Source: Heliocidaris tuberculata (Eukaryota; Echinodermata; Echinoidea; Camarodonta; Echinometridae). From it: a stretch of DNA of 64,000 bases. Location: contig CM046833.1 in NCBI GenBank assembly GCA_025618425.1, positions 31,989,833-32,053,832 of the forward strand. Reading direction: 5' to 3'. Positions 34,346 to 49,089 of the stretch are shown in pieces (position 1 is the first letter of the stretch; each line of letters starts with the position of its first letter). The notes beneath the pieces were generated by a model. That model did no database searches. It was not told the DNA's origin and saw only the letters and a list, made by a program, of their open reading frames with translations. The position numbers were made by a program, and so were the translations under genes.

Positions 34346-35548
34346 TCTCATATCTCACGAAAAACACTCTTTTCACAACCCCACACAATCACTGGTAATA
34401 ATTACAGAAAAAAAAGGAGTGAAAATATGATTACTGACATGCAATTATCATATTTTAAGAACATATCTGTTTTAATCAAACGCTGATAGAGTTTTATTGA
34501 TTCATTTTGTTTCATGTTCCTTCTTAATTTCGTTTTACAGGCCATGACGAAAGTACAAACGACGAGACTTAAGGGATGGAGCAATATTGAGGTTTCTTTA
34601 ATACCTTTTTGTTACTGCAAAATGCAGAAACGGCAAAATTTATAGAAAATAACAAATACAATGCAAACAATTTCGTACATAAATATATTGATTCAGTGTT
34701 TACTCAGCGAATGCTCTACACTATACTAAATGCTCTTTAACAACAACTGACAAATCGAAAGGAGGAGGAGGCATCTGGAACTGATTGACAAACCTAAAAA
34801 GCCTATCAAGCTTACCAAGGAATTAGTATCAACACAGGCGGCCCAAATATAACTGCAATTAAAAAACTATTAGTCATCATAGATTTTTATTTTCATCCTA
34901 CAGCTAAGATCGTGAACGCCAAGATCCAGAAGGATTTCAAAAGCTGAATGACGATATACATGGAACTGTCACTACCACTGGATTCATGCACTTGAAGAAT
35001 TACGGGATTCCAGCTCAAAAGATCAATAATGAAAAAAGGAAAGAAAAGAAAAAGTTGTAGGTATGTGTCACTGGCAAGACCCCCCAAAAATAAATAATAA
35101 AATAAAATAAAATAAATAAATAAATAAAATTACAATATAAATACGATGCTACGGAACTGGTTCCCACAAGCTCCCATTAGCTAAATACGTTGTGTGCCAT
35201 GGCAAGTCTATGATGTGTGGTGGATTGGAACCGGATTGGAAGCAATGGGGAAAGCCCGGAAGAATTAAGCATCTGGAATGAAACTCGTTCTCAACTTTTC
35301 ACCAAAAATGATATTATTCTTCGAAACGGGCCGGGAGGGCCAGAACGGCCGGAACGACGGAATAAAAAAAAAAGCGGTGCTTTGGAGCGGTTTTCTTTCT
35401 TCTTTTTCTCAACAAGAAAAAAAAATGGTATGCTTTGGAATGGAAATTTGAGTGTAAAAAAATTAAAAATGGGGTCTTCTCCGAGGCACATACCCACCGC
35501 ACAGAATATAGGCCTACTGAGAGCCCCCCCCCCCCCACCTGGACACAG

Positions 35549-35846
35549 ACCTTATCAAGACGAGGAGTTTTGAATTCAGGAGAGTCCAGACCTGTCAGAC
35601 CTCTTCAATCAACCATTCTTCATAACAGAGTACTGGATGTCATGGCTAGAGGACTCAAACTAGAGGATCCACAATACTTTGTGGACAGGTACAAGCTGAT
35701 TGGATGCAAGCAGTGTCAAACCGCACTCGACACCCTTTACTACTCCTCCCTGGCTCACAAAGAGGTGAGGGAGGACCAGGCCCTATGTGGGGGAGCATTC
35801 CGGCTATGGCGCGATAACTCTGCTATTCCTACAGGCTTGTCTAGAG
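35549..35846 (+). CDS. Isolated coding-like exon, unidentified
   Basis: A CAG acceptor follows a C-rich pyrimidine tract, then 99 open codons, phase 0 to 1, to a strong AGAG/GTAAGA donor. The peptide (from TLSRRGVLNSGESRP through DPQYFVDRYKLIGCKQCQ to WRDNSAIPTGLSR) is balanced in composition and its GC content is well above the flanks. It is not related to the Ig genes and I do not recognise the family. No partner exon was found in this window, so it may be a captured exon, part of a gene extending elsewhere, or a mobile-element fragment. It sits in the spacer between the A and B duplication units. Confidence 0.45.
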
Positions 35847-38800
35847 GTAAGAAACATTAATGATAAATGGATACCTGCACCCCCTCCCCCAAAGGTCATC
35901 AGCGTGTTTTGATGTCTTCTCTCTTTTGCCAGGGGAAGGGGCCCGGGCGCCCGCCCCCTGGCCTGGATCAGCCCCTGGGACCGGCGTTCTTCGGCCATGG
36001 ACACTAAGCCGTCATTGAGGGCATCTACCATTCCAACAGATACTAACCAATGACGAGTTTGTCCTACATTCATATGAGATTCGAGGCAACGTACCGAAAT
36101 TGTGTTAATCTTGACAGATATTGAAAAATGTGAAAGTAATATTTGCCTTTAACTGGTACGCTTTCTATATGTGTTTTTCCTTCTTTGCGATTGAGATAGC
36201 GTAATAACATTTTTTAGTATGGGCGTAGATGGCCTACATGTGCTTTGAAATCTCTATTAAATTGATTCTTTGCTTTCCTTATTTGTAATTTTCTCCATTC
36301 ACTTATTACTTCCTTGTTTATAATGATATATACACAATATTCATGAAATGTAGCTTACAGCAAACACCTGCTAACTAATATTCATGCTATCAACGTTATG
36401 CCATGAGTAATTGCTCACTTATACCCTTTTCTTTATAAACGAAATTTATATTTTAAATCACGAAAATCCATATGACTGATATATTTCCTCACCTTCAAAG
36501 AGAACTTTAAGCAACAGAACATTACCTACACTATAGCTTTCATAAAAGATGCATTTTGAAGGGGGTGTTTCCTCCCATGACTGGAAAAAAAAATACCACC
36601 CTAGAAAAAATACACTTGAATTAAAAACATATGGAATTGCTTTTATTTCACATAAAAACTGTAAGATTTTAATCGCACAAATATAAATTTTTAATTTTTA
36701 TTACTGTTGATTTAACATCAAGAAAGGATACTGCTTTACACCAAAGGGGATAGGTCTGTCAGTAATATGTTGAAGTTTGAACTGCAAATCTGTAACTATC
36801 ATTTTCATTATAACTTCATCGACAGAAATTCGTAAAATAAGACGCTGTTCACAGAAAATGGGTTTGGAGAGGGAGGGGGGGGGGGGGGGGGGTGGGTTCC
36901 CATCCCGAATGGATGGTTATATATTTGCAATGAAATTTTGAATGAATGTACGCATCTTCATTTTCCATATTGCATATAGCTGCAGCTGCCGTTCCATCAT
37001 TCAGGCCTCATAAAATCATATTACATAAGGGTGCAACGCATATTAATCATGTTAATATGTTCCAGTTCTAAATACACCAGTGATACACACGAATTGTCAT
37101 TGTTTTGATATGTCAAGAAATACAATTTATTTTTCAACCACCAGCAAAAATTATTTATCGAATATTATTTCAAAGTTTGATGCAAAATTTCCTGAAATTA
37201 AATTTACACACTGGCCAAATTCAGCTTGATACCAGCCTTTGAGTGTCATTTTTAAAGCTTTAGTTCTTTTACGACTTTGTCACAAAACATGAAAAGAAAC
37301 AAAGACACAAATACTTCAGTGGAAGATTTTTCCGGGCATTACTTACGTTAATTTTACTACTACATCGAGTATTAATTTCAAATGATTATGCAACAGATTC
37401 TGATCTGCCTACAAATTTGAACCTGATTCTCTGATTTTAGTGTAACAATATACCGACAGGATAGAAATTCTGTCATCTTACCGGAAAGAAACGCAAAGTA
37501 AGGAATACATTTTTTTTTTCTTCTTCAAAGGTGCCACTCAAAGGCGGATGCCACTGGAAAATATATCATATTTCATCTCTGAACAATAATGATCCTTCAA
37601 GTTAATAAAGACTTCATATTAAAGAAAAAATGACCTATCGCTCACCCAAACCGACTGCTCTTACATTATCAAAAATATTTGTTTTCCTTTATCAGAGGGT
37701 AATTGAAGGTTTCTTGAAAGCGGAAAAATTGTGGTGAAATTAGATAAGTAAAAACAAAGCGGAAAAATTGTGGTGAAATTAGATAAGTAAAAACAATAAA
37801 TAGGACAAAGAACGTTGCGAACAATTATTATTTACAGCACGTAAATTACTGGCAACTGGCTTATTATCTTTATATCATGAACTTTTTCCAATTCGATGTA
37901 CTAAAACTTAATTCCCCACCCCCAGATTTTCATCAATTCATTTTCCACTAGTCAAGTATTCTCCATTTCCTTCCCTGAATATATATATCTAATAAAAACA
38001 AACGTGTTTACGTTTCCAGGACATAAGGGGAGAATGAGTAGTGCATGGGAGAAGGTCCTGCTTGAGATTTCTTTTCATGATGAAATGATATGACGCAGTA
38101 CATACATCATACAAGGGACACGAATTATTATTCTAAATAATTCCTAAAAAATTATTATCAAATTAATCACTTACAATTTTTTTTACAGATGTGAACAAAC
38201 TGTGATTTCGATTAGATTTTTCAATCGTAGTCTACCATGTACATGTATATCTTCTAAACAGTAGGTGCTGTATATTAAAATGTAAATTATTATGATTACT
38301 TTAACTTCCTTTTTCTACTTCTAATAATAAAACGAATATGGGTTCTATTGTATCTTTACTACATAAACTAATCATGATCTACATTTTATGAGCAATGAGA
38401 ACATTTCTGTAAAAGTCTGATTAAATACTTGACTGCAAAATTCATATACACTTATATGTTTATACCTAGTAATTACATTTGTTCCGACCTTAGGGCTAAT
38501 AGTATCACAGTAATGTCATTATGAACTTCAGAAAACTACACCCTTCCGAGAAACACTGGATTCACATGTATCATCATGCATTCATATGGTATACTACAGC
38601 TCTCAAGCTCCCACACGTTTTTTTTTTTCCTTTTATTTTCGTTAATTACAAAATTATTTGATGCTTTCTGAACTGAGGTTTCGTTAGTCCAAAATTCATT
38701 AATGACGACCATTTCAAATTCACACATATTTTTAATTAGCAAACTTTGTTCATTGATGTTTTTTGGATATTGTTTTCCGTAGGTAATGTCGTTTTCCTGA

Positions 38801-39120
38801 CATGGAGTGAATTTATTAATAGGGAATTTTCTGTGAATGTGGGAAATAATTAGAAAATAATGATTTAACTAGCATTCCAAGATTTAAAAAAAATGCTTGA
38901 AATGATTACTTATTTGATTCTAGAAAATATATAATGTTTAGAATAAAATTGAGATAAATGGTCTACTCCAGCTTAGAATCTTTGTCCAGGGACAAATTAA
39001 TTTCCCTGACAAACTGTATCTGTGTAGACAGTTAATATCACCTCTTTACACTACAGGTGCATATATATCAGCAAAAATATGTAAAATCAGCATGTATGTC
39101 TGTATAAATTTTAACAAATG

Positions 39121-39385
39121 TTACCTTGATATAAAATCACTCTGAAGGAAAGCAAAAAGATCACAGAAGCAGTTTCATAAAGTTTGAAAGAAATCGGACA
39201 AAGTAAAAGATTTATGTGATTTTCTTTTAAATTTGTAATTATTATACATAAGGAAATTTCAAATTTGCTGAATTTCCAATTTCACTGTGATATAGTGGCG
39301 GACAGCTCTCTCATTTGCTCTAACCCACAGCATGACTAAGATATCATTTTTTCCCCTTCAAAATGTATGACAAAGTTGGACCTTT
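39121..39385. mobile_element. TTAA foldback element, half copy downstream of gene B
   Basis: Matches the left arm and part of the interior of 15079-16467 (TACCTTGATATAAAATCACTC, GAAAGAAATCGGAC, TAGTGGCGGACAGC). The right arm is deleted. Flanking sequence on both sides still matches gene A's downstream region. Confidence 0.6.
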
Positions 39386-39461
39386 TAAGGACAATGGCAC
39401 ATGCCTCTTCAAGTCTCTTTGCATGTAAACGATTACAAAACCACAAAAGTCACAACAGTAA

Positions 39462-40029
39462 TAGGGGCATTAACACGCTCCCAAAAAGCGAAATTCTGAT
39501 CGCGATCAGAATCTCGCTTTTACTGCAAACATTCACACGTCGAAAAAAAATCTCACTAGCAAATAATATCGACATTATTAGACCCGAAATGAGCATTCCC
39601 GAATAGAGATCAGAGTCTGATCTGATCTTTCTTCCTTCTTATCTGCCGATTTCTTTAGGTATTTCCTTGTTTTCCTTTTGTATTCCCTCCTCTTTCCTTA
39701 TGTTTTTCTTTGTTTTTCCTTTAATCTATCTTCTTCTCTTTTCGTAAGTATTTCCTTGTCTTCTCCTGTTATTTATTTTTCTTTATATAATTCTTTGTTG
39801 TTTTTTCTCTTTCTGCCCTAGACCCTTTCCTTATTGCTTTTCCTTTCCTAACCTCTTTTCTTTCCTTATGTATTTCCTTATTTTTCTTTCTCGTGTGGTG
39901 CAATGTGGGCTATAAAATACCGACATTCAAATCTCGCTGTTGTTCACCCACGAAAAAAGTGAGATTCTACTCTCGGTTCAAATATCGATATTTAAATCTA
40001 AATAAATGCTCCAGGTGTGAATGCCCCTA
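39462..40029. mobile_element. MITE (TAGGGGCATT family) downstream of gene B
   Basis: TIRs TAGGGGCATTAACAC and GTGTGAATGCCCCTA; interior includes a CGCGATCAGAATC palindrome and a T/C-rich stretch (39620-39890). The matching place downstream of gene A (about 16590-16605) lacks it. Confidence 0.75.
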
Positions 40030-40145
40030 ATGTCCACTGACAAACGTAAATTAAAACATTACCAAACAATAGCGACAAAGAATATTCTTTTGTATAAATT
40101 ATAGTCTTATCAGTTCACTGTTACTTGATCATAGTTACGTGCAAT

Positions 40146-40270
40146 CTATTTGCTGTAGCACTGCACGATGTTAACGGTGATAGATACCAGCATGACGATT
40201 GAGATGACGACTATGATACTCAGGATCTGTCCTCCAGTCATTTCTGAGAACATCGAAGCGAGTGGCAATC
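40146..40270 (-). CDS. Gene B exon 7: transmembrane helix, short tail and stop
   Basis: 125 nt after a TTTAAAG acceptor. Encodes GLPLASMFSEMTGGQ, a helix beginning ILSIIVVISIVMLVS, then NIVQCYSK and TAG. Ten of 41 codons change the residue relative to A, with the hydrophobic character kept. Confidence 0.88.
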
Positions 40271-42539
40271 CTTTAAAAAAAAAGAGAAGAATGTAAGGGT
40301 TACTTGAACAACTTTTGTGAATGAATTCCACAAAGTCACAACTAGCCTGATGAATGTTCAATCAACAATATTGTCGTTCATTAATTATAAATAATAGATT
40401 TTAGTCTCACCTAGCATCCATATTCTCTCTAAAAGACATGAGACATGTTATTAACACAGGATATGGTCAACTAAAATATTGTTTAACATCAAAATAAAAA
40501 GATAATAATAATAATTAAGAAAAAACACACCGAGTGAATGATTTCAGTATTAAAAAAGTAAAATAATGTAAATGGTCTTGTTTTTATAAAGACTTCAAGT
40601 ACAAAAACAAAACAAAACAATCTCTAGGCATCAGTTGCTAATCGTGATTAAGAATTTCAACGATTCAAAGCTTACACCTCGACTAATGATTTTTTTAGAT
40701 TTGCAGTTGATAAACTGTTTTGTTTCCTACATAACGTAGTTTGCCCGGCCGTAATGTATGGTTAATATTGGACCACATTTTGTTTTCTAGTTATACATTT
40801 TCACTGAATCCGTCAGTGCATCTCCGTGTGTTCCAAAATTTGGCATCTTCAGGTTTCAGAATGTCATAGTTTAAATCATTGATTTCCACATATGTATTTT
40901 ATAATTTTTATTTTTAAAACCAGTTCATATCAAAATCAAGAGCAAGAACATATAAATTTTGTACATAGACATATATATATACACCAAGTCATAATTCAAT
41001 AGACTTGCATATTATTTACATTAACATGGGATTTGGTTAGATCTAAACATTGTAAGGGAAAACATGAGCATGACGAGTGTGTAGCAGGGGCGGCGGAGCG
41101 TCTTTCAAAGTGGGGGTGGGGGCACCAGCCAAAAAGGGCACCTACAAAGGGTGAACATAGAGCAAAAGATTGTACCATTTTGTGAAAATGGTATTACCCT
41201 ATAGTCTAATTAATACGTAATCAACTTCATCTTCTTCCTTTTATTGTGGTTCTGGACATTGCTTCAGCTTCCCCAATTAGCAGTTGTGTGTAATGGTAAT
41301 GGTCTAATGATTCATGTGCAAGCGAGCGAAATGAGCGAGCAAAAAATTTCAAACTTTTTTCCTAATGCTGAAGTCCTTGGGTTGTGCATTATTTACAGCA
41401 ATATAATGAAAATGACATCATCAAATTAAATTGGAGAGAATGCCTAATGATCTTTAATTGGTACATTAAACCTGTCGCTTTTCTTTAGGATTACCATGAT
41501 TACATCGACACCATCGTACTTTATGCGATCTGCTTGATTTCATTACATACCACTATAAGAGCGAGCGAGTTTGGGGGAAATTTTCCTAAAATATTGCCCT
41601 TATACTTGGTGTAAATTATGGGCGCATTCGAGAGAGGGGCATTGTGCCCCTCTTGCCTCCAGCTCCATTGCCTTACATTGTAGTTGTAGTATATGGGTAC
41701 CTGTTACTATAATAAGGCGGCGCCGATTCTTTGAAGCTAGATATCCTTCTTTTTGTAAGAAACAGTGGGAAAATATAAGTAAAGGGGGGCATTTATCAAA
41801 AGAGGAAAGGGCCCTTGACAGAGATGGAAAGGGGCACCCATAAGATATGAAAAGGGGGATTTATGCGAAGAAGGAAAGGGCTCATATTAGACAGGGAAAG
41901 AGCACTTATCAGGAGAGGAAAATAGAGGGGAAAGAGGGCACCTATCAGAATTAAAAATGCACTTATCAAGGGAGGAAAGGGCGCGTATTAGGGAGAAAGG
42001 GTGGGGGGGGGGGAGCAAATACTATATTTTAAAAGGGGCACTTATAAGAAAGAAAAATAGGCACCTATCCGAAGTAAAATTGTATTTATCAGAAGGAAAA
42101 AAAAAGCACTTATAAAAGATGAGGAGCCAATAATCAGATTAAAAAGGGGCACTTATCAGGAGAAAAAAAAGACACTTATCAGAAGAGGAAAGGGCACTTA
42201 TTAGAAAAAAAGGGGCATTTTTTTCAGAAATGAAAAGGGCACTTTGGGGTTCTTCGCAATGAGGAGGGGCACTGTGCGAGTGCATTAACAACGGCGTTGC
42301 TTAAGGACGGCATGTGCCCCCCCCCCCAAATTGTAAACAGAAAAAGAAAGAAAATGGAGAGAAAAAGCAACATTTGTGTGTGTGTGGGAGGGGGGGGGGA
42401 TTGTCCGAATGTATATGTGTGAAAGAAAGAGGACATGTGTGTTTGAGAATGCATCGTCGATGCCGTTGCTAAAGGAGGGCACGTGCCCCCCCCCTTGGAA
42501 TTGTGAACAAAAAAAAAAAATGAAGAGAAAAGAAGACGA

Positions 42540-42573
<34 letters not shown>

Positions 42574-43752
42574 CCCGGGGGGGGGGGGGGTGTACGTGTG
42601 TGAAAGAAAGAGGGCATGTTCAACAATGGCGTTGCTTAAGGACGGCATGTGCCCCCCCCCCGGAATTGCGAACAGTAAAAGAAAGAAAAGGAAGAGGAAA
42701 TGGCTATATGTGTGTGTGTGTGGGGGGGGGGGGGGAGGGTCCGAGTGTATGTGTGTTTGCGAGTGCATCGTCGGTGGCGTTTGCTAAAGGAAGTCACGTT
42801 CCTCTCCCCTCCTCCCCATGGAATTGCGAGTGTATAATGTGTAAGAGCATTATGTGTATTATGTTTGACAGAAAGAGGTCATGTGTGTTTGCAAGTGCAT
42901 CATCAATGGCTTTGCTTTAGGAGGGCACGTGCCCCCCCCCCCATGGAATTGCGAAAAGAAAACGAAAGAAAAAAAGGGGGAAAAAAAGGGGAAAAGAAAA
43001 GGGAGAACAATAAAGATGATATGACCCCTTCCAGCACCGTCCCCGAATCACAGGCCTCATAAATTATGATATTCGCATTTTATTTTCAGAGATCGATGCT
43101 GTTTGTCTTTCATATTTTCCTTCTTAACACCTGGGTGTAGCCCTAAGGTTAAGGTACTGACCCATAATTTCTGCGGATGAATTTTTTGAGGATTAATAGG
43201 GGCATTTTAAACAGGGCCATGGCCGCCTTGTGCCCCCCTGGCTACGCCAGTGTATAGATATATGTGGGTGTGCTTTTTCACGTGCATCGATTTTGTGTCT
43301 GTGCATGTTTCGATAGAATGGATATCCCAGTATACTGTCAAAATTTATTAGAAATTCATTCAATTAATTGAAATGGATATAACCTTTTTTGCAATAGAAC
43401 CTACAAATTAATCATTTTTTTCAGAAAAAATTAGAAAACTGAATTTGAATTAATTGTGTCATTTCACTGCCCTTTCGCGATTATATAATAACACAAAGAA
43501 TCATAGCTGTAGGATAATTAGTTTTAGTCATGACCAAAAAGTCACTTTTTCTCATTTCATTGAAAATGGATATAACCCGTTTTGCGATGAAACTCTTCAA
43601 TAGTAGCATTCAAATTGCATCTCAATAGATAACGAAATTATTGACGCAAATACTAAGGGTTTGCTTTTGATTCATGAAATCCGAAATTTATTTTAGTAAA
43701 AGAGTAAATTAAACAAACAAACAAACATGCAAACAAGCAACAACAAAAACAA

Positions 43753-43785
<33 letters not shown>

Positions 43786-46700
43786 AATGATGGTGGTAAT
43801 AAATATAATGCCAAATGACTTTGAAAGTCCTCGATATGATGATCTTAATGGCGTAAACGAACAACTTCCCGACAGTGCGTATTTCTTCCGGTCAATAAAG
43901 TTGACACAAACAAAGCAAAATCTTGATATATGATATATAGGTTTATCGAGGAAATGTCTAAGAAAACACGTATAAAAGATCTGAATTACGTGACGTATTT
44001 AAAATATATATTTATCATTGTTTCAAATTATGTCCTTTTACGTAAGTATCTTCAATTTTTTTCCGTTTAAAACACCATTAAGATCATCAGTGTTGTAAAA
44101 AGAATTGATCACCCCATTAACTTAATCTTTAATTGACAATACAAGTGATTACAGGGTAAATGTACTGCATTCATTTACATGACAGAAAATACAATGGGTA
44201 AGGACAAAACATACCTTCCATAAAGTCTGTAATGTTATCCATCAGATCTCCAGCTTGAGGAATGGTAAACGATAAAAAGTAAACCTTCATTTGGAGCCGT
44301 GGTGAAAGGTTATCCCTACAATGATCTTTTCCAAATTTCTTTCATATAAATGTCTTTGCTCTCCCTTATTTCGGGAATAGGCTTTTGCATAGAACCGATA
44401 TTGGGTAACGTACAATAAAATTTGGCAACTGTATTGCTTTTGCCCTGCTATCGTAAGAAAGGTAGACAGATGAGATGAAGAATAACAAAAAAATTGTTGA
44501 AGATGTAAAGAAAATTGCGACTCACCAAAAATATAAATATGATAAAATGGGGAAAAGGAGACATTAAGAATATGATTTCATGTGATGTTGTAAAAAAGTG
44601 CCAGGAATCAATTTTTTATTTGCGGGTACGTTCTTTATAAAATGTCAATCAAAATCAAGCTGTACAAACATCACATGAGTTGTTTTATCAGTGTCGAGAG
44701 TGCAAAGCACTAATATCTCCCATTTTCAAGTACATATCACTGTCTTTGAGAGATAAATCAATTAAAATCATAAAATATCTCATTGCTTTATCAATCAATG
44801 AAAAATTCATTATATATAAATGGTGAATAATTCTAAATGACAGTATTTCATTATAAATCACATCGAAGACAACCCATTAATTGCTGAACCTTCATGCAAA
44901 CCAATTTTTTAAAATTATAATTAATGTATAAAACAATGATATTAATGTGTACTCCATTTCTATTACGGTATGTTCATCAATGACTGTTTTCCTGAAAGCA
45001 AAACCTGACCCAACTTGTATTTATTAATACTAATCTAAATGTTGCGTACAAAGTCTGTAACGGAATTCACAATCAGCTGATCAGTATGAAATTATGAGAT
45101 CACCAATCTCCTCTTTCAGGAAGATGGTCTCTATAGAGAAAATCGAAAGGGGCGTGGAAAATAGATCTAGACTACACACTACATGTAAAGAAATGTCTAT
45201 TTTGTACCCTCAAAAAACCAACTGAACATGATAGGGTGAAAATAATGTAAAAGTCGTAAAACTGCAACCTGACGGTTTCAAAATTGCACCCCTGAAGGTA
45301 TTGCTTTTTCAAGGATTCAGATATGAACCTTGTTTTATTGCAACTCACTTGGTTCAGTTGCTGAATGCATATGAAATACAATATCTCAATTAATGGTACG
45401 CAAATACTGTAGGATGACCTTGGATCTTCCTGCACAATTCTATTGAATGCATAATGGGCCTATAACTAGCGAATTTAAAATGAAGATACAGGAATCAATA
45501 GATGAGATAAAGACGCACCTATTGAAATGTTTCAATTGTCTTAGAAGAATATAAATAGATTAAAAAAATAAAATGACAGTAGGGGAAATATATTGTTATA
45601 AAGAATGATATAAACTCACCTGTCGGTTCAAAGTTTATTGCATCAGTAGCGTTTCCCAGGTAATTGCCCGCCAAACACGTAAACTCCATCACCTCATCGG
45701 GAATAGGCACATTGACATCATTTTCTCCTTGTGTAGACGTATGTATGAGTATGTTATTGGCGAATATATAGTAGTTTATGATGGCTGGTGTAGGTTGACC
45801 TTTTGATTCGTCGGAATCACATGACACGGTCAGATGTGACCCTTCGATGGCGAAGGTAACAACGATGTTGTCAGGTGCAGGGGGACCTGAATACAACATT
45901 GAAAAAGTCAAAATCAATTTTTATCCGTAACACTACCTCAAAAAATCAACTTAAGGCAATTTTCACAGGTTAGTGCAAATAGTGGAAATATGCGATTATT
46001 TCAAAGAAATGTACATGTAGTTACATATTAAATACGATTTCGAAAGGCAATAAATAGGGTATTGAATCCGTCCTCCAATCGATATCTTGGAAGTCTTAAA
46101 GAACGTATTCCTCTCAAAGCAGTATTTGTTAGGAATCACCACCACCAAGAATAAGAACAAAACACGCTTGGTGATACAGAAGAAAAGTAATGTAATAATG
46201 ATTAGGGGGAAAAAATCATACTTATGTCATGTTATGCATTTAGTAATACAGAAAATGAATTTGGTGTATTACTATTTTTTTTTCGTATTAAATCTATTTA
46301 TGAAATGTCAGAAACCTGCCAAGTTTATAAGTAAAGATGGACGTATGCGCCTTGATTTTGCGTAATGGAAATGGCGCTTTGTAAATACCCAATATAAGGG
46401 GTGTCGATCCGTGTTCATGATTGAAGGGGAATGACCGGCGGGGGAGGGTGTGGGAGGGGAGTAACCCCCCTCCCACACCAGGGACTTGTTCAAAAATCGG
46501 TCTATAAAACCGACATGGTTTTAATGAAAAGAAGGAATGCACGGATCTACGCCAATGGACGGAACCCCGTAAATGAGAATAACAATACGAGCGAACGAAA
46601 TTTCTTCGATATTGTCGCAGTAAAATTATGGCATTTCCTATTTCCTTACTTTTAATCATTAAAGAATGTGATAGTATTTCAAGATGAAACATAATGAGTT

Positions 46701-49053
46701 TGGTTAATTATTAGTTTAAGTTAATGTAACATAATTCTTATTTATTTTATCCAAAATATTGAGGGGATGATAATACAGGCCATCCACCACCTCATTTCTT
46801 TAATATATACCCCCCCCCCCCCTCCGGGGATCGACACCCATGCCCAATATTCTTATTGTTATTATTATTATTAATATGCTCCGATTTGATGTTTTCATCA
46901 ATACGGTGTTTAATAAAGTTTGTTTGTTTGAATAGGCGGATCTCCAAAGGAATAATGGGGGATTAGCAAAATTGCGGAACTACTGTCAGAATTAAATCTT
47001 ATCTGACGAAAGTTTTTTTTTGTATAAAAGAAAAAGTATAAAAACCGAGTAATGAGCAAGGAAAGACATGGAAATCGAGCCAGTCGTTCAAGCAACGTAA
47101 ACAGCATTTGTGCAATCTGCATGAGTTTTGATTTCAAAAAAGTTTTCGTTCTACGTTTTTTTTTTTTAGATCTTTAAATGTTTTACCCATACAGACAATC
47201 CACCTAATGCATGATCAACAACTTATGATGCCTTAAGCAAGTTTTGTTCGAAATACAACAATATGATTAATACAATAATATGATAACTAAATTAATTTTA
47301 ACTTACTGTGGAAGTCTAGTCGGATAGATTTCTGCCAGTTGAAGTCTGAAAGCTGATGGCCGCTAACATGGCATGTCAACGTCTGGTTGTAATTCTCCTT
47401 GCTTGCTGGGAACGTGAACAGGCTCCTTTTGTCCCATAGGGTATGATGGGAAACATCAGGGTCTGTTTCCATTATACCCGATGACTGGGTGACATTGCCT
47501 ATGGTCCATGTTATGTTTTCCTCTGGCCTAGCTCCGATCGCCTCGCATGCTGCTTCATACATATAAGTATTGTTCATTACAGTAGTGTTCACGGTCAGTG
47601 TCACGTTTGATTTTACTGTAAAAGATTAAAAAAGCAGACAATAGACAACGAACAGGTTAATCATAAAAGGATAATTACGAATTAAGAAAACAATGGCTAA
47701 GGGTGCAAATGATAGCTATAGCGATTACGCCTATATTTTTCTTCATATTTTCTATTGATTTTAAAGAAGATATAACATATCATGAGCAACAACAAATCGA
47801 AACAACAATGAAAGTACATATAGAGCAATAGTGACAAAAATGATATAAGATGCACACTTCAAAAAGGGACAGTATGAAAATTAACTTCAATAAATCTTTA
47901 AGTAAGGTAGAAAGTCAAAACTAAAGGTAGCCTGTTAAATTTCAAACCTCCACTTCCTGAAATTAAATGGCAATTTACCTTACTTTTTTTTAACAATACA
48001 TGCGAACACTAATTTTCATTATGATCTTGATGAAAAAAAAAATCATAAAAGGGATATTTACTCTCAAATTTGCAAATGTGAATGTAACTATAATGATAAT
48101 AATAACAATGAAGTCAACATTACTTTCATTTCAAAATAACATTTCATACAAAACCGATACAAAATCAAGATAAAACAGCATAAACAAGAATATACATCAT
48201 CTAAAGAGCAGATTGTGTACAAAGTTTCGAAACACATGGGTATACAAACCGTATTCAAAAGTGTTATAAATACTTAATTACAGATGCGACGGTCGTCGAT
48301 TCTAGCCCAAATAGAGTCAGCTTTGTTAAAAAAACGCATGACTGCGGTCGCTTTGAAAACGAAGACAACATGAATGAAACAAAGATTGTATGGGAAGCCG
48401 TCATTCGTAAATTTCTTGCTGCTTTAAGCGTGACTACGGTTTGAAAAGTAGCAAATTTTGAAAATTACATTGCCTCACAAAAATAGCCGTAGATTCAAAA
48501 CGCCTTACCCCAAAATGATGATCTTCGTGTCGTTTTACTCGGTAAGGGATTTTTACCCAATAAAACAAAAACTAATGATTTTGTGTCAATGATGTCGTTG
48601 AAATTACAAATCTAAGGTGTTCCATTCTTTCTGGGCAATCCTGTATAGTCTTTTACCCGGCAAAAGGGTGCAAACAGATGCATGGACAGCGGATGTTTAT
48701 TTCAAGAATATTTGATTTTACATTTTTCTGACCTTTCTTTGGCATCACATTTTTTAGTCTTAATAATTATCGTCTTAACTGTTGACAAATGATAGGTTAT
48801 TGTTTCTCTCCATGTATATATTTCTCAGTCCTCTCATTACGCAATTAAGAAAATAGAAACATTTGCAACAACAACAAAAAAAAATAAAAAAATAAAAAAA
48901 TCATTTTCGCTCCCTTGTGCCAAGCACACGACCTGTTATCTTAACCTCTTTTCGAGACATCTTACCTAGGTCAGTAGCTATAAAAATCCACATTATTAGC
49001 ATTTTCATTATCACTATTATTACTATCATTATTATAATTTTTATTATTATTAA

Positions 49054-49089
<36 letters not shown>

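Larger units (their letters stand above)
36140..40145. other. Downstream flank of gene B, shared with gene A
   Basis: Collinear with 11044-17110. It lacks the foldback element 13757-14398 and the RT-bearing insertion but carries the MITE 39462-40029. Also holds a G tract (36876-36892) and a 37-bp direct repeat (AAAGCGGAAAAATTGTGGTG, twice, 37720-37795). No exon found. Confidence 0.7.

Noticed and set aside
42224..42920. Overlapping frames rich in Cys/Val or His/Thr
   Set aside because: By-products of TG repeats, G/C tracts and tandem units.
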